From Pseudomonas sp. Seg1 (GTDB taxonomy: Bacteria; Pseudomonadota; Gammaproteobacteria; Pseudomonadales; Pseudomonadaceae), in assembly GCF_018326005.1 (NCBI RefSeq), contig NZ_AP021903.1, forward strand, positions 4,949,001-5,013,000: 64,000 nt of DNA. The letters are read 5' to 3'. Every line of letters starts with the position of its first letter. Position 1 is the stretch's first letter. The translations under genes and the position numbers were made by a program. Below are positions 25,266 to 34,280 of this stretch, piece after piece. Below the pieces are notes generated by a model. It saw only the letters and a program-made list of their open reading frames with translations. It ran no database searches and had not been told where the DNA came from.

Positions 25266-26162
25266 TCAGAGAGCGGAGCGAATCACATCGCCCAGCCAAT
25301 CCATGAACACCCGCACCCGCAGCGGCAAATGCCGTTGCCGCGCATACAACAATGAAACCCCCATCGCCGGCGCATTGAACTGCGGCAGCACCGCCACCAA
25401 CTCACCGGTTTGCAGATATGAGTGCAGGCCGGTATTGGGCACCTGCACAATCCCGAAGCCGCCCAGACACGCCGACTCATAAGCATCGGTGCTGTTGACC
25501 GTCACACTGCCGGCCATCGGTACGCGGCGGGTCTGCCCCGCCTCCTCATAGACAAACCCTTCCGAACGCGAGCCCAACACACCGACGTAATGCACCAGCA
25601 GATGCTGCGCCAGATCCTCAAGCGTCTGCGGCACGCCATAACGTTCAAGGTAAGCAGGGCTGGCGCAGTTGATCATGTTGACGTCGCACAGATGCCGCGC
25701 CACCACTGACTGGTCCGGCTGCGCGCCGACGCGCAGCACGCAATCGAAACCTTCGCTGAGCAGGTCGACGCGGCGGTCGGTGCTGCTGATTTCCATCTCC
25801 AGATTGGGATGGCGATCGATGAATTGCGGCAGCCGTGGCATCACCACGCGCCGGGCGAGAATGTTCGGCATGTCGACACGAATGCGACCGGTCAGTGAGG
25901 CCTCGTCCTGACGAAACAAGCCTTCGATTTCGTCCATGTGCGAGAGCAAATCCTTGCTGCGCTCGTACAACACCAGCCCGTCCTGCGTCGCTTGCACCTT
26001 GCGCGTGGTGCGTTGCAACAGCCGCGTGCCGAGCAAGGCTTCCAGCGCCTGCACGTGTTCGGACACCGTAGAGCGCGGCAGGCCGAGGTTTTCTCCGGCG
26101 AGGGTGAAACTCGATAACTCGCTGACCCGAACGAAGGTGCGCAGCAGTTCCAGTTTGTTCAT
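25266..26162 (-). CDS. LysR-family transcriptional regulator
   Basis: A 298-residue LysR regulator. The DNA-binding domain is at residues 1-60 (LELLRTFVRVSELSSFTLAG, LPRSTVSEHVQALEALLGT), with a usual effector domain after it. The start MNKLELLRTF is well placed. It is divergent from an SDR oxidoreductase gene with a 119-base shared promoter region, so it probably controls that gene. Confidence 0.88.
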   Translation of the reverse strand: MNKLELLRTFVRVSELSSFTLAGENLGLPRSTVSEHVQALEALLGTRLLQRTTRKVQATQDGLVLYERSKDLLSHMDEIEGLFRQDEASLTGRIRVDMPNILARRVVMPRLPQFIDRHPNLEMEISSTDRRVDLLSEGFDCVLRVGAQPDQSVVARHLCDVNMINCASPAYLERYGVPQTLEDLAQHLLVHYVGVLGSRSEGFVYEEAGQTRRVPMAGSVTVNSTDAYESACLGGFGIVQVPNTGLHSYLQTGELVAVLPQFNAPAMGVSLLYARQRHLPLRVRVFMDWLGDVIRSAL

Positions 26163-26281
26163 GGGCCACCTGTTGATTGTTCGGATTAACCGACCAGTGA
26201 TTCCGCTTTCAGCCTGTTTATCACCTCGGAGCGGATAAATAAACTTTGATCCATCTACTCCACTGCACCCGAGGAAGTCCC

Positions 26282-27037
26282 ATGAACCGCAAAATCGCAT
26301 TGATCACCGGCGCCAGTCGTGGCCTGGGCAAGAACGCCGCACTGCACCTCGCCGCCCAGGGCATCGACATCATCGGCACCTACAACAGCCGCGCCGATGA
26401 AGCCCAGGCGCTGGAGAGCGAAATCGCAGCACTCGGCGGCAAAGCCGTGATGCTGCAACTGGATGTCGGCCGCAGCGAAGGCTTCGCCGATTTCGCCGCG
26501 CGAGTCGAACAGGCGCTGCAGCAGTTTGATCGTCAGCGCTTCGATTTCCTGATCAACAATGCCGGGATTGGCGTACATGCACTGTTTGCCGAGACCACGC
26601 CAGAGCAGTTCGACCTGCTGATGAACATTCAGTTGAAAGGACCGTTTTTCCTGACCCAGCAACTGCTGCCGCTGATCAACGACGGCGGGCGGATCATCAA
26701 CATCTCCAGCGGCCTGACCCGCTTCAGCCTGCCGGGTTACGGCGCCTACGCAGCGATGAAGGGTGCGATGGAAGTGCTGACCCGATACCAGGCCAAGGAG
26801 CTGGGCGCGCGGCAGATCGGCGTGAACATTCTGGCGCCGGGGGCGATCGAGACGGACTTTGGTGGCGGCGCGGTGCGCGACAATTCGGCATTGAACGCGA
26901 TGGTTGCCAGCAACACGGCGCTGGGCCGGGCCGGTCAGCCGGATGACATTGGCGGGGCGTTGGCGCTGCTGTTGTCGGACGGTGGGCAGTGGATCAACGG
27001 CCAGCGGATTGAAGCATCGGGCGGGATGTTCCTCTAA
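26282..27037 (+). CDS. SDR-family oxidoreductase
   Basis: A 251-residue short-chain dehydrogenase. The nucleotide-binding motif TGASRGLG (residues 9-16), NNAG, the catalytic Ser in INISSGL and YGAYAAMKG (Tyr-x-x-x-Lys) are all present, followed by the usual ILAPGAIETDF. The substrate is not predictable. ATG 26282 was chosen over an upstream TTG-type start. It is divergent from the LysR gene. Confidence 0.88.
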   Translation: MNRKIALITGASRGLGKNAALHLAAQGIDIIGTYNSRADEAQALESEIAALGGKAVMLQLDVGRSEGFADFAARVEQALQQFDRQRFDFLINNAGIGVHALFAETTPEQFDLLMNIQLKGPFFLTQQLLPLINDGGRIINISSGLTRFSLPGYGAYAAMKGAMEVLTRYQAKELGARQIGVNILAPGAIETDFGGGAVRDNSALNAMVASNTALGRAGQPDDIGGALALLLSDGGQWINGQRIEASGGMFL

Positions 27038-27059
27038 CTTATCCAGCGCGGTGATACCT

Positions 27060-27167
27060 CTGTGGCGAGGGGATTTATCCCCGATGGACTGCGCAGCAGG
27101 CCCCTCCTTTCTGGATCAAAAGAAGGGCCGCTACGCGCCCCATCGGGGATAAATCCCCTCACCACAG
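27060..27167. repeat. REPIN, GAGGGGATTTATCCCC type
   Basis: An inverted pair of TGTGGCGAGGGGATTTATCC, third member of the family at 9820 and 14577, between the SDR and PACE genes. Confidence 0.8.
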
Positions 27168-27192
27168 GTTTTACATTCGCCACAGGTTTTAG

Positions 27193-27630
27193 TTAACCCT
27201 CACAGGCGTGGCGGGTCATCAAGCGCTCACGCAGCACGTCATAGCCCCAGTGATACACGTAGGTGTACGGCAGGAAGAACAACAGCACACCAACGTCGAG
27301 CAAAAACGCCTGCCACAGACTGACCGACAGCCACCACGCAATCAGCGGCACACCCATCACGATCAAACCACCCTCGAACAGCAACGCGTGCACCACCCGC
27401 ACCCAAGCGTTGTGCGCGATGTTCATGCGCTCAAGCATGCGGTCGAAGAAGCGGTTGAACACCACGTTCCAGGCCAGCGCCAGCAACGCGATCAACACCG
27501 TCACCGCGCCCATGTCGAGCAGCGGTTTTTGCATGATCCACGCCAGCAGCGGCGTACAGATAATGATCGCCAGCAGCTCGAAACCGATGGCCTGGAAGAT
27601 ACGTTCAGTGAGGGACTTGTTGGCAGTCAT
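27193..27630 (-). CDS. PACE-family efflux transporter
   Basis: A 145-residue, four-helix membrane protein made of two tandem BTP repeats, the PACE/AceI layout: RIFQAIGFELLAIIICTPLL then WNVVFNRFFDRML, and in the second half VVHALLFEGGLIVMGVPLIA then YTYVYHWGYDVLRERL. Family members expel biocides such as chlorhexidine or short diamines by proton exchange. The start at MTANKSLTER is chosen because the longer frame begins with an unlikely sequence. It is divergent from a LysR gene, as is usual for aceI-type genes. Confidence 0.88.
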   Translation of the reverse strand: MTANKSLTERIFQAIGFELLAIIICTPLLAWIMQKPLLDMGAVTVLIALLALAWNVVFNRFFDRMLERMNIAHNAWVRVVHALLFEGGLIVMGVPLIAWWLSVSLWQAFLLDVGVLLFFLPYTYVYHWGYDVLRERLMTRHACEG

Positions 27631-27719
27631 GGCCTGACTCCTTGAGTGAAGATGGTTGCCATGATCTGCCCTCACACCGATACTTCATAACCAATAACCA
27701 TCGATCAAGGCGATAGTTC

Positions 27720-28574
27720 ATGGCCTCCCAAGAAGTGCTGTTGGCGTTTGTCCAGGCGGCAACCCAAGGCTCGTTTTCCGCAGCGGCACGCAAACTGGGG
27801 CGCAGTCAGTCGACCATCAGTGCGGCGGTGGCGAGCCTGGAAATTGATCTGGACCTGGTGCTGTTCGACCGCAGCAGCCGCAAACCGACCCTGACCCCGG
27901 CCGGCCACGTCATGCTGCAGCGAGCCGAGGCGATTCTCGCGGCCAACAGCCGTCTGGAAATGACTGCGCGGCAATTGTCCCAGGGCGTCGAGCCGAAACT
28001 GACGGTGGCGCTGTCCGACACCTACCAATCGGCGCGTTTCGAAGCGGCGCTGATGGAGTTCGAGCAGCGTTATCCGGATCTGGAGCTGGAATGCCTGATT
28101 GCTGAGTGCGATGACTTGATCGAGCTGGTCCAGCGCGGCCGGGCGCATCTGGCCTTTGCCGAAATGCAGGATATTTATCCGCCAGACCTGGTGACATCGA
28201 CTGTCGCCGAGCGCACCGATATCGCCTTGTTTGTCAGCCCTGAGCATCCGCTGACGACACTGGAAAACATCGATCAAACCATCCTGGAACAACATCGCGA
28301 ACTGCGCCTGGCGACGATCATCAATCCGTACGACAGTCGCGCAAAAGGCCGTGTGTGGTCGGCGCCGAGCTACCTGATGCTGATGGAAATGGCCGAAATG
28401 GGTTTCGGCTGGGCACCGCTGCCGCGTTGGCTGGTGGAGCGTTTCGGCAATGACACGCTGGTGGAATTGAACGTGCGCGGCTGGCCGAAACCGGTGTTTG
28501 TCGATGCGCTGTGGTCGCGGCTGTACCCACCGGGGCCGGCGGGGAGCTGGTTGCTGAGCAAGATGCTGGAATAG
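27720..28574 (+). CDS. LysR-family regulator of the adjacent PACE gene
   Basis: A 284-residue LysR protein (EVLLAFVQAATQGSFSAAAR, then RSQSTISAAVASLEIDLDL) with a normal effector-binding domain. It lies 89 bases from, and divergent to, the PACE transporter gene, the arrangement in which AceR-like LysR proteins activate a PACE exporter. The inducing compound cannot be read from sequence. Confidence 0.87.
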   Translation: MASQEVLLAFVQAATQGSFSAAARKLGRSQSTISAAVASLEIDLDLVLFDRSSRKPTLTPAGHVMLQRAEAILAANSRLEMTARQLSQGVEPKLTVALSDTYQSARFEAALMEFEQRYPDLELECLIAECDDLIELVQRGRAHLAFAEMQDIYPPDLVTSTVAERTDIALFVSPEHPLTTLENIDQTILEQHRELRLATIINPYDSRAKGRVWSAPSYLMLMEMAEMGFGWAPLPRWLVERFGNDTLVELNVRGWPKPVFVDALWSRLYPPGPAGSWLLSKMLE

Positions 28575-28585
28575 GGGTGACCCCA

Positions 28586-28650
28586 TTCGCGAGCAGGCTC
28601 GCTCCCACAGGAGAATGCATTCCAAATGTGGGAGCGAGCCTGCTCGCGAA
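28586..28650. repeat. REPIN, GAGCCTGCTCGCGAA type with GTGGGAGCG arms
   Basis: TTCGCGAGCAGGCTCGCTCC and its inverted copy are separated by about 18 bases. It lies at the convergent junction of the LysR and sigma-factor genes. Confidence 0.75.
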
Positions 28651-28680
28651 AGGGTCGGCACTGCCATTGAAGGTTTCGGA

Positions 28681-29910
28681 TCAATCCAATTGCGACAGGC
28701 GCGCCTCGATAAATCGCCGCTCGGGCTCTTGTCGGGTTAATTCCAAAGCGCGGAGGTATGCCGCCCGCGCCTCCTCCACCCTGCCCAACTGCCGACAAAA
28801 CTCCGCCCGCGCCGAATGCGCCAGGTGGTAATCCTGCAGTTCACCGCGATCCAGAATCCCTTCGATCAATCGCAACCCGGCCAGCGCCCCATCACGCTTG
28901 GCCACTGCCACCGCCCTGTTCAACTCGATCACCGGCGACGGCACCGCCCGCAGCAGCACGTCATACAGCCCGACGATCTCTTGCCAATCCGTCTCCGCGG
29001 CCGTCGGCGCTTCGGCATGCACCGCCGCAATCGCCGCTTGCAAACAATACGGCCCGAACCGCCGCGTAGTCAGCGCCCGTTCCACCAGCGCACAACCTTC
29101 GGCGATCAGCTCGGCATCCCACTGCGCGCGATCCTGATCATCCAGCAGCACCAGTTCACCACTGGGCGAGGTACGCGCCGGCCGTCTCGACTCATGCAAC
29201 AGCATCAGCGCCAGAAGCCCCATCACCTCCGGTTCCGGCAACAACTCCATCAATAACCGCCCCAGCCGGATCGCTTCGCGGGTCAGCTCCTCACGCGTCA
29301 CTTCCGCGCCCATCGACGCCGAATAGCCCTCGTTGAACACCAGATAAATCACCCGCAACACACTGTCGAGGCGTTCGGGCAATTCGCTCAGGCTCGGAAC
29401 CTGGTAGGGGATTTTCGCGTCACGAATCTTCGCTTTCGCCCGCACGATGCGCTGGGCGATCGCCGCCGGTGCCGAGAGAAACGCCCGGGCGATTTCTTCG
29501 GTGGTCAGGTCGCAGACTTCACGCAAGGTCAGTGGCACTTGCGCATCCGCCGCCAGCGCCGGGTGACAGCAAGTGAAGATCAGCCGCAGACGATCGTCTT
29601 CCACGTCTTCGCCACTCCAGTCGGACTGCTCCAACGCTTCAAGTTGCGCCAGCAACAACGGTTGCGAAGCCTTGAAGCGCGCCCGTCGGCGCAACACATC
29701 AATCGCCTTGAAGCGCCCGGTGGACACCAGCCAGGTGCGCGGGTTGTCGGGTACGCCGTCGCGCTGCCAGCGCTCGACCGCGACGAAGAACGCCTCATGC
29801 AAGGCTTCTTCGGCGAGGTCGAAATCGCCGAGCAGGCGAATCAGCGTCGCCAGGATCCGCCGCGATTCTTCGCGGTAGACCTGCTCGACCCGCGCCCGGA
29901 CCTCAGACAT
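28681..29910 (-). CDS. ECF42-type RNA polymerase sigma factor
   Basis: A 409-residue sigma-70-family protein, far longer than a normal ECF factor. Region 2 lies at residues about 10-75 (LGDFDLAEEALHEAFFVAV, then DNPRTWLVSTGRFKAIDVLR), region 4 near 120-180 (PLTLREVCDLTTEEIARAFL, then AIAQRIVRAKAKIRD). The long C-terminal part is helical, TPR-like (VFNEGYSASMG, LMLLHESRRPARTSP, LSARAEFCRQLGRVEEARAA region). This is the ECF42 type, which occurs with DGPF/YciI proteins; the gene overlaps one here. No anti-sigma gene is near. Confidence 0.87.
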   Translation of the reverse strand: MSEVRARVEQVYREESRRILATLIRLLGDFDLAEEALHEAFFVAVERWQRDGVPDNPRTWLVSTGRFKAIDVLRRRARFKASQPLLLAQLEALEQSDWSGEDVEDDRLRLIFTCCHPALAADAQVPLTLREVCDLTTEEIARAFLSAPAAIAQRIVRAKAKIRDAKIPYQVPSLSELPERLDSVLRVIYLVFNEGYSASMGAEVTREELTREAIRLGRLLMELLPEPEVMGLLALMLLHESRRPARTSPSGELVLLDDQDRAQWDAELIAEGCALVERALTTRRFGPYCLQAAIAAVHAEAPTAAETDWQEIVGLYDVLLRAVPSPVIELNRAVAVAKRDGALAGLRLIEGILDRGELQDYHLAHSARAEFCRQLGRVEEARAAYLRALELTRQEPERRFIEARLSQLD

Positions 29911-30247
29911 TCAACTGCCGCACGGGGCGCACTTCGACGCTGCCGACTCGCGCTGCCGGGATATTGCCGGCCACCTGAATCGCTTCGTTGAGATCCTTGG
30001 CATCGATCAGGTAAAACCCCGCCAACTGCTCTTTGGTTTCAGCGAACGGACCGTCGGTGATCGACAGTTTGCCGTTACGCATGCGCACCGTGGTGGCGGT
30101 CTGCACCGACTCCAGCGCTTCGGCCGCGACCATCCGCCCGCTGCCCTGAATCGACTCGGCGTAGGCCCAGCATTCGGCGTCTTCCGGGCTGTCGGGCGAT
30201 GAATGCAGCAGGCGCTCATCGCTGTAGACCAGGCATAGATATTTCAT
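29903..30247 (-). CDS. YciI/DGPF-family protein
   Basis: A 114-residue protein starting MKYLCLVYSDE and containing the DGPF motif in SITDGPFAETKEQLAGFYLI. These small ferredoxin-like-fold proteins accompany ECF42 sigma factors and may modulate them or act as small enzymes. The start at 30247 is preferred to the longer frame. It overlaps the sigma gene start by eight bases, so the two are translated together. Confidence 0.88.
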   Translation of the reverse strand: MKYLCLVYSDERLLHSSPDSPEDAECWAYAESIQGSGRMVAAEALESVQTATTVRMRNGKLSITDGPFAETKEQLAGFYLIDAKDLNEAIQVAGNIPAARVGSVEVRPVRQLNV

Positions 30248-30287
30248 GGCGTTCTCCCGATTCGAACGGATCAACTATGGCTGAAGA

Positions 30288-30713
30288 TCAGGGTTGCACA
30301 TCAAACAGGGTGGCGCCGCTCATCGGATCGAACGGCGCCGACCAGTGCTCGTGGACGATCCGCCACTGCCCACTGACTTGCCGATAGCAGGCGGTGACGC
30401 GCATCCAGCAGCTTTGGGTTTCGCCTTTGTCATTGGTGCCGCCGCAATTGGCCACCCAGTGGGCGAAGGCGATGTTGTCGGCGCTCTCGATGGCGATTTC
30501 GTGGAATTCGAAAATGTGCGGGCCGGGGCACATTTCCATGCAGGCCACCCAGTGCGCGCGGTAGGCCGGTTTGCCTTTGAATTGCAGGGCCTTGATCGCG
30601 TCGAAAGAGACGATGTCGTCGGCGTACAGCGCCATGACCGTTTCCACATCCTTGGTCATGACCGCTTCGCGGTAGGTATTGATCAGGGTCTGGATTTCGC
30701 TTTGTGCGCTCAT
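30288..30713 (-). CDS. SnoaL/NTF2-like (DUF4440-type) protein
   Basis: A 141-residue NTF2-fold protein: IQTLINTYREAVMTKDVETV, ALYADDIVSFDAIKALQFKG, then ESADNIAFAHWVANCGGTND and GQWRIVHEHWSAPFD. This fold holds small enzymes and binding proteins; SnoaL-like members often sit beside ECF42 sigma factors. It is the first gene of a three-gene run with the YciI and sigma genes, separated by 40 bases. Confidence 0.82.
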   Translation of the reverse strand: MSAQSEIQTLINTYREAVMTKDVETVMALYADDIVSFDAIKALQFKGKPAYRAHWVACMEMCPGPHIFEFHEIAIESADNIAFAHWVANCGGTNDKGETQSCWMRVTACYRQVSGQWRIVHEHWSAPFDPMSGATLFDVQP

Positions 30714-30853
30714 GGTGTTCTCCGTGTTTTTGTTGTGAAGACACCTTTAGTCGTTCGGCCATTGGACAGATCGACAGACGAAACAAAAAATTTCCGCCGA
30801 AGACAAAATCGCTAGAATCCGAGACTCATCTTTGTAGGAAAAAGGAAATTCCC

Positions 30854-31339
30854 GTGTCAGCCCAACTCGTGCCGTACGACAGCCTGAACGCTTTACAGCG
30901 TCAGCAGGTCGAGGCGATTGAGATCCACCCCGAGCAAATCAAGTTCTCCGGCGATATTCATGGCGCCCTGCACACGTTGCTGTCGAAACCCGGCCCTGGC
31001 GTGAAAGGCTTTGCGCTGTTGGCTGAGGAAGTGCCGGTGGCATTTCTGTTGCTCAAGCGCCCGCCGGTGTTGCCCGCCTGGGCCGACGAACACAGCGCCA
31101 CGCTGCATGCGTTGCAGGTCGATCATCGCGCCCAGGGCAAAGGCTACGGCAAGGCCTGTCTGCAAGCCCTACCGCAAGTTGCGCGCGAGGCATGGCCAGA
31201 GATCAAGGGGCTGGAATTGTCGGTGGACGCCGACAACGAGGCGGCGATCGCGCTGTACGCCAAATACGGTTTCGTCGACAGCGGCGAAGCATACAAAGGT
31301 CGAATCGGTTACGAGCGGCGCATGGGAATGTTCTTTTAA
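30854..31339 (+). CDS. GNAT acetyltransferase
   Basis: A 161-residue acetyltransferase with the acetyl-CoA loop in LQVDHRAQGKGYGKACLQAL and the C-terminal NEAAIALYAKYGFVDSGEAY. The substrate is unknown. The GTG at 30854 has AGGA 8 bases upstream; a longer frame starting at 30704 is not gene-like. It is divergent from the SnoaL gene and just upstream of a PPOX-type gene. Confidence 0.83.
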   Translation: MSAQLVPYDSLNALQRQQVEAIEIHPEQIKFSGDIHGALHTLLSKPGPGVKGFALLAEEVPVAFLLLKRPPVLPAWADEHSATLHALQVDHRAQGKGYGKACLQALPQVAREAWPEIKGLELSVDADNEAAIALYAKYGFVDSGEAYKGRIGYERRMGMFF

Positions 31340-31358
31340 GTCATCAAGGGGATGCACG

Positions 31359-31964
31359 ATGATCGATTCAATCGAAGCACTGGAAGCTATTTACGGATTG
31401 CCGCACGAGCGTGCGGTGCGCAAGCAGATCACCTTTCTCAACGACGACTATCAGGCGATGGTGCGCGTCTCGCCCTTGGTGGTGGTCAGCTCGGTCGGCG
31501 CCGATGGCCTCGACAATTCACCCCGTGGCGATGCGCCGGGGTTTGTGCGCATCATCGACGAACGCACCCTGGCCCTGCCGGACCGCCCGGGCAATAACCG
31601 CATCGATACCTTGCGCAATGTGCTGCACGATCCACGGGTGTCGCTGCTGTTCATCATTCCGGGGATTGGCGAGACCTTGCGAGTCAATGGCACGGCGCAG
31701 ATCAGTGCTGATCCTGAGTTGCTGGAAAGCTTTGCAGTGAATGGCAAACCGGCGAAAACCGTGTTGCTGGTAACAGTGGAAGCGGCGTTTTTCCATTGTT
31801 CGAAAGCGTTTGTGCGCTCGGATGCGTGGAACCCCGAGACCCACCTGCCGCGTTCGGCGTTGCCGACGGCTGGCGCCTTTCACAAACGTCTGAACGATGG
31901 CCAGTTCGACGCCGACACGTACGACCGTGAAGCGCCAAAAAGGGTACTCGACACGCTCTACTAA
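31359..31964 (+). CDS. PPOX-type flavoprotein (pyridoxamine phosphate oxidase fold)
   Basis: A 201-residue FMN-binding split-barrel protein (VVVSSVGADGLDNSPRGDAP, then LALPDRPGNNRIDTLRNVLH, HDPRVSLLFIIPGIGETLRV). The sequence resembles the PPOX subgroup whose members bind FMN or F420. ATG 31359 is chosen by AAGGGG a few bases upstream. It follows the GNAT gene closely and may be cotranscribed with it. Reaction unknown. Confidence 0.82.
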   Translation: MIDSIEALEAIYGLPHERAVRKQITFLNDDYQAMVRVSPLVVVSSVGADGLDNSPRGDAPGFVRIIDERTLALPDRPGNNRIDTLRNVLHDPRVSLLFIIPGIGETLRVNGTAQISADPELLESFAVNGKPAKTVLLVTVEAAFFHCSKAFVRSDAWNPETHLPRSALPTAGAFHKRLNDGQFDADTYDREAPKRVLDTLY

Positions 31965-31990
31965 ACGCTGAACTACAAACAACGCAGAAC

Positions 31991-32084
31991 CCTGTGGGAG
32001 CTGGCTTGCCAGCGATGGCGTCGGCACATCAAACATTGATGTCGACTGAACCACCGCTATCGCTGGCAAGCCAGCTCCCACAGG
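31991..32084. repeat. REPIN, GGCTTGCC type
   Basis: CCTGTGGGAGCTGGCTTGCC and its inverted copy flank a variable centre between convergent genes. Confidence 0.8.
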
Positions 32085-32115
32085 TTATGTGTTGCCACAG
32101 GTTATGTGTGATGTC

Positions 32116-32604
32116 TTACAGAGTCAGGATCATCTCGTGCCACGCCATGCCGCCGTGGTCGGACTCGGACGGTTTGATGTAGGCGAAGCCAAACCCGGCA
32201 TACAGCGGAATGTGCTTTTCCTTGCACATCAGGTGAATCGTCGCTTTATCCATCCCGCGCATGCGGTCGATGAATTCGGCCATCAAGCGCTTGGCCAGGC
32301 CCTGGCCCTGATAATCCGGGTGCACCACCACCGACATGATCACCACGTTCGGCCCCGCCGGATCGTGGCCGATCAGTTCCTTGAACGCCTCGTCCGACAT
32401 CTGCACATCAAACGCCGCGCCCGAGTTGACGAAACCGGCGACCACGCCATCCACTTCGGCCACGATAAAGCCCTCGGGCCAGGTGGCAATGCGCGTGGCG
32501 ATCTTTTCGCGGGTGGCGGCTTCGTCGCCTTCATAGGCAACGGTTTCGATGGCGTAGCAGCGGTCCAGGTCGGCAGCGGTGACGTTGCGAATGACGGTGT
32601 TCAT
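32116..32604 (-). CDS. GNAT acetyltransferase
   Basis: A 162-residue acetyltransferase: IRNVTAADLDRCYAIETVAY at the start and VVHPDYQGQGLAKRLMAEF as the acetyl-CoA motif, then IHLMCKEKHIPLYAGFGFAY. It resembles the arylalkylamine/serotonin N-acetyltransferase-like branch. The substrate is not known. It is convergent with the PPOX gene. Confidence 0.85.
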   Translation of the reverse strand: MNTVIRNVTAADLDRCYAIETVAYEGDEAATREKIATRIATWPEGFIVAEVDGVVAGFVNSGAAFDVQMSDEAFKELIGHDPAGPNVVIMSVVVHPDYQGQGLAKRLMAEFIDRMRGMDKATIHLMCKEKHIPLYAGFGFAYIKPSESDHGGMAWHEMILTL

Positions 32605-32768
32605 GGCAGCTCGGAAATCAGCGGAAAAAGTGCGCCCAGCTTAAAGGAATAAGGTGTTCATATCGATCCGTGCGGGCAGCGTAAAGCCTGCGTATAAGCG
32701 CTTTTCTTCAGGTCCAGGGGCGGCTATTGCTGTGGAGTGTCTCTGATTACCCTTGGGGGAAACCGTTT

Positions 32769-32873
32769 ATGAGCAGCGTTGAAATCGGTCTGTTGATGGT
32801 GTTGGGCATCAGTACGTTCGGCTTTATCACCCTGGGCATCGACCTGTTGCGGGCGCGCCGTAAACAGCGGTGA
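32769..32873 (+). CDS. Small single-span membrane protein, 34 residues
   Basis: ATG 32769 opens MSSVEIGLLMVLGISTFGFI, continuing TLGIDLLRARRKQR and a stop. It has one hydrophobic helix and a basic end, the usual make-up of a small inner-membrane protein. GGGGGAAACC lies before the ATG. A bidirectional terminator follows directly after the stop, which supports a real, separate gene. Function unknown. Confidence 0.6.
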   Translation: MSSVEIGLLMVLGISTFGFITLGIDLLRARRKQR

Positions 32874-32878
32874 AAGCA

Positions 32879-32903
32879 TGAGGCGGATCATTGATCCGCC
32901 TCA
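32879..32903. terminator. Bidirectional terminator hairpin
   Basis: TGAGGCGGATC, loop ATT, GATCCGCCTCA is a perfect 11-bp stem between the small membrane protein gene and the convergent GyrI-like gene. Confidence 0.75.
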
Positions 32904-32914
32904 TTGTTGTGTGC

Positions 32915-33412
32915 TCAGGCTCTTTTGCTGTCGACCGGCACGCAGATTTCCAGCTTGCCGGTGTGCAGCTTCGGATTGAAATCGGCGCTGTAGCGTTCCA
33001 GCTCAGGGGCGTTGAGTTCCACGTAGTGAGAGCTTGGCAGCCAGGTTTTGTAGATGTATTGCAGGGTCTGCGGCAACTGATCGAGCGGCCCTTTGTGTTC
33101 AAACACCGCGTACTGCCGGGGCAGCACTTCGACCCACTGGTAGACCTTCTGGTCGAGGTCATCGAGTTTGCTGATTTCCACCCCGGCGATGTAATCGAAG
33201 CCACCCTTGCCGTCGAAGTTGCTGCAAACCCCGTAGGTCACTTCGTTTTTTTGTCCCTGAATCTTTCCCAGGTGCGGCAAGAACTTTTCCCACAGCGCGG
33301 GGATGTCCTTTGCGGTGTCTTGGGTAAATCGACCGCGAAAACCTGCAATCAGCAGAAAGTGTCCATGTTCGAAGCGAGGTTCAGCCACTTCGACGCGTTT
33401 TTGCTCATCCAT
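32915..33412 (-). CDS. GyrI-like/AraC effector-binding-domain protein
   Basis: A 165-residue protein with an effector-binding (SOUL/GyrI-like) fold and no DNA-binding domain: EPRFEHGHFLLIAGFRGRFT, FDYIAGVEISKLDDLDQKVY, YAVFEHKGPLDQLPQTLQYI. Members sequester small hydrophobic ligands or inhibit gyrase; the role here is open. The start MDEQKRVEV has AGGAG 8 bases upstream. It is separated by only about 65 bases from a LysE-type exporter gene on the same strand. Confidence 0.82.
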   Translation of the reverse strand: MDEQKRVEVAEPRFEHGHFLLIAGFRGRFTQDTAKDIPALWEKFLPHLGKIQGQKNEVTYGVCSNFDGKGGFDYIAGVEISKLDDLDQKVYQWVEVLPRQYAVFEHKGPLDQLPQTLQYIYKTWLPSSHYVELNAPELERYSADFNPKLHTGKLEICVPVDSKRA

Positions 33413-33479
33413 GACTCGACTCCTGGAACAAAGAAGGGGTTCGGCTGGGAGTATAGAAAGCCAAAACCAATTCGCACGG

Positions 33480-34142
33480 TTACAGCGAATGCAACTGCTC
33501 GACGGCACCGGACCCGACAAACTCGTTATAACCCGATACGATCACGTACACCGCGAAATAGCAGAAGATCGCCGCAGATGCCATGTAGGAATAGCGCAAC
33601 AGCTTGTCACCCAACAGCTTGCCGCCGTGGCTCGCGGCGAAGCACAAACCGGCCGACCACAGCAGCCCCGCGCAGAGAAAACCACCAAGGAACAACGCCG
33701 AACTTAGGGGGCCACCGCCACCGGAACGGGCGATCAGCGTGCCACCGACGGCGGCGAACCAGAGGATTGCGCTCGGTGAGGACATCGCGAGGAAGATCCC
33801 GCGAAAGAACTCCTTGCGATGGGAGTTCTGCCCCACTTCGGCCGTCGCCGCCAACTGCGCCTCGTGATGGATCGCCGAATAAATCATCTTCGCCGCAAAG
33901 TAGATCAGCAGCGCCGAACCGCCGATCCACAGGACCCAGCGCACGCTTTCGTATTGCAGCAAAACGGTCATCCCGGCCAGCGCCAGCACCGCATAAATCA
34001 GATCACCAACGCAGGTGCCGAGGCCGAGCGCGAAGCCCTGAAAGTAACCACGCTGCATCGCCAAAGTGATCATTGCGATGTTGGCCACGCCAATGTCCAG
34101 GCACAGCGAAAGGCTCAGCAAGAAGCCGCTGGTGAATTCCAT
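33480..34142 (-). CDS. LysE-family exporter
   Basis: A 220-residue membrane protein with five to six spans and a LysE pattern (LLSLSLCLDIGVANIAMITL, then GFALGLGTCVGDLIYAVLAL, AMSSPSAILWFAAVGGTLIA). LysE/RhtB proteins export amino acids or related small molecules. ATG 34142 is clear. It is divergent from alaC, so export of an amino acid tied to that enzyme is possible but not shown. Confidence 0.85.
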   Translation of the reverse strand: MEFTSGFLLSLSLCLDIGVANIAMITLAMQRGYFQGFALGLGTCVGDLIYAVLALAGMTVLLQYESVRWVLWIGGSALLIYFAAKMIYSAIHHEAQLAATAEVGQNSHRKEFFRGIFLAMSSPSAILWFAAVGGTLIARSGGGGPLSSALFLGGFLCAGLLWSAGLCFAASHGGKLLGDKLLRYSYMASAAIFCYFAVYVIVSGYNEFVGSGAVEQLHSL

Positions 34143-34280
34143 CTACCGATTTCCTTGGGAAAATTTGTTTACGCACAGGCTGGACAGTCTGCCATCACAG
34201 CCCTTATCTTCGCCAACAGGTCACCGCAGTGACCAGCGTCGCTCGGACGGTTCCGGGCGCTTACGTTATCCGAGGCAACA

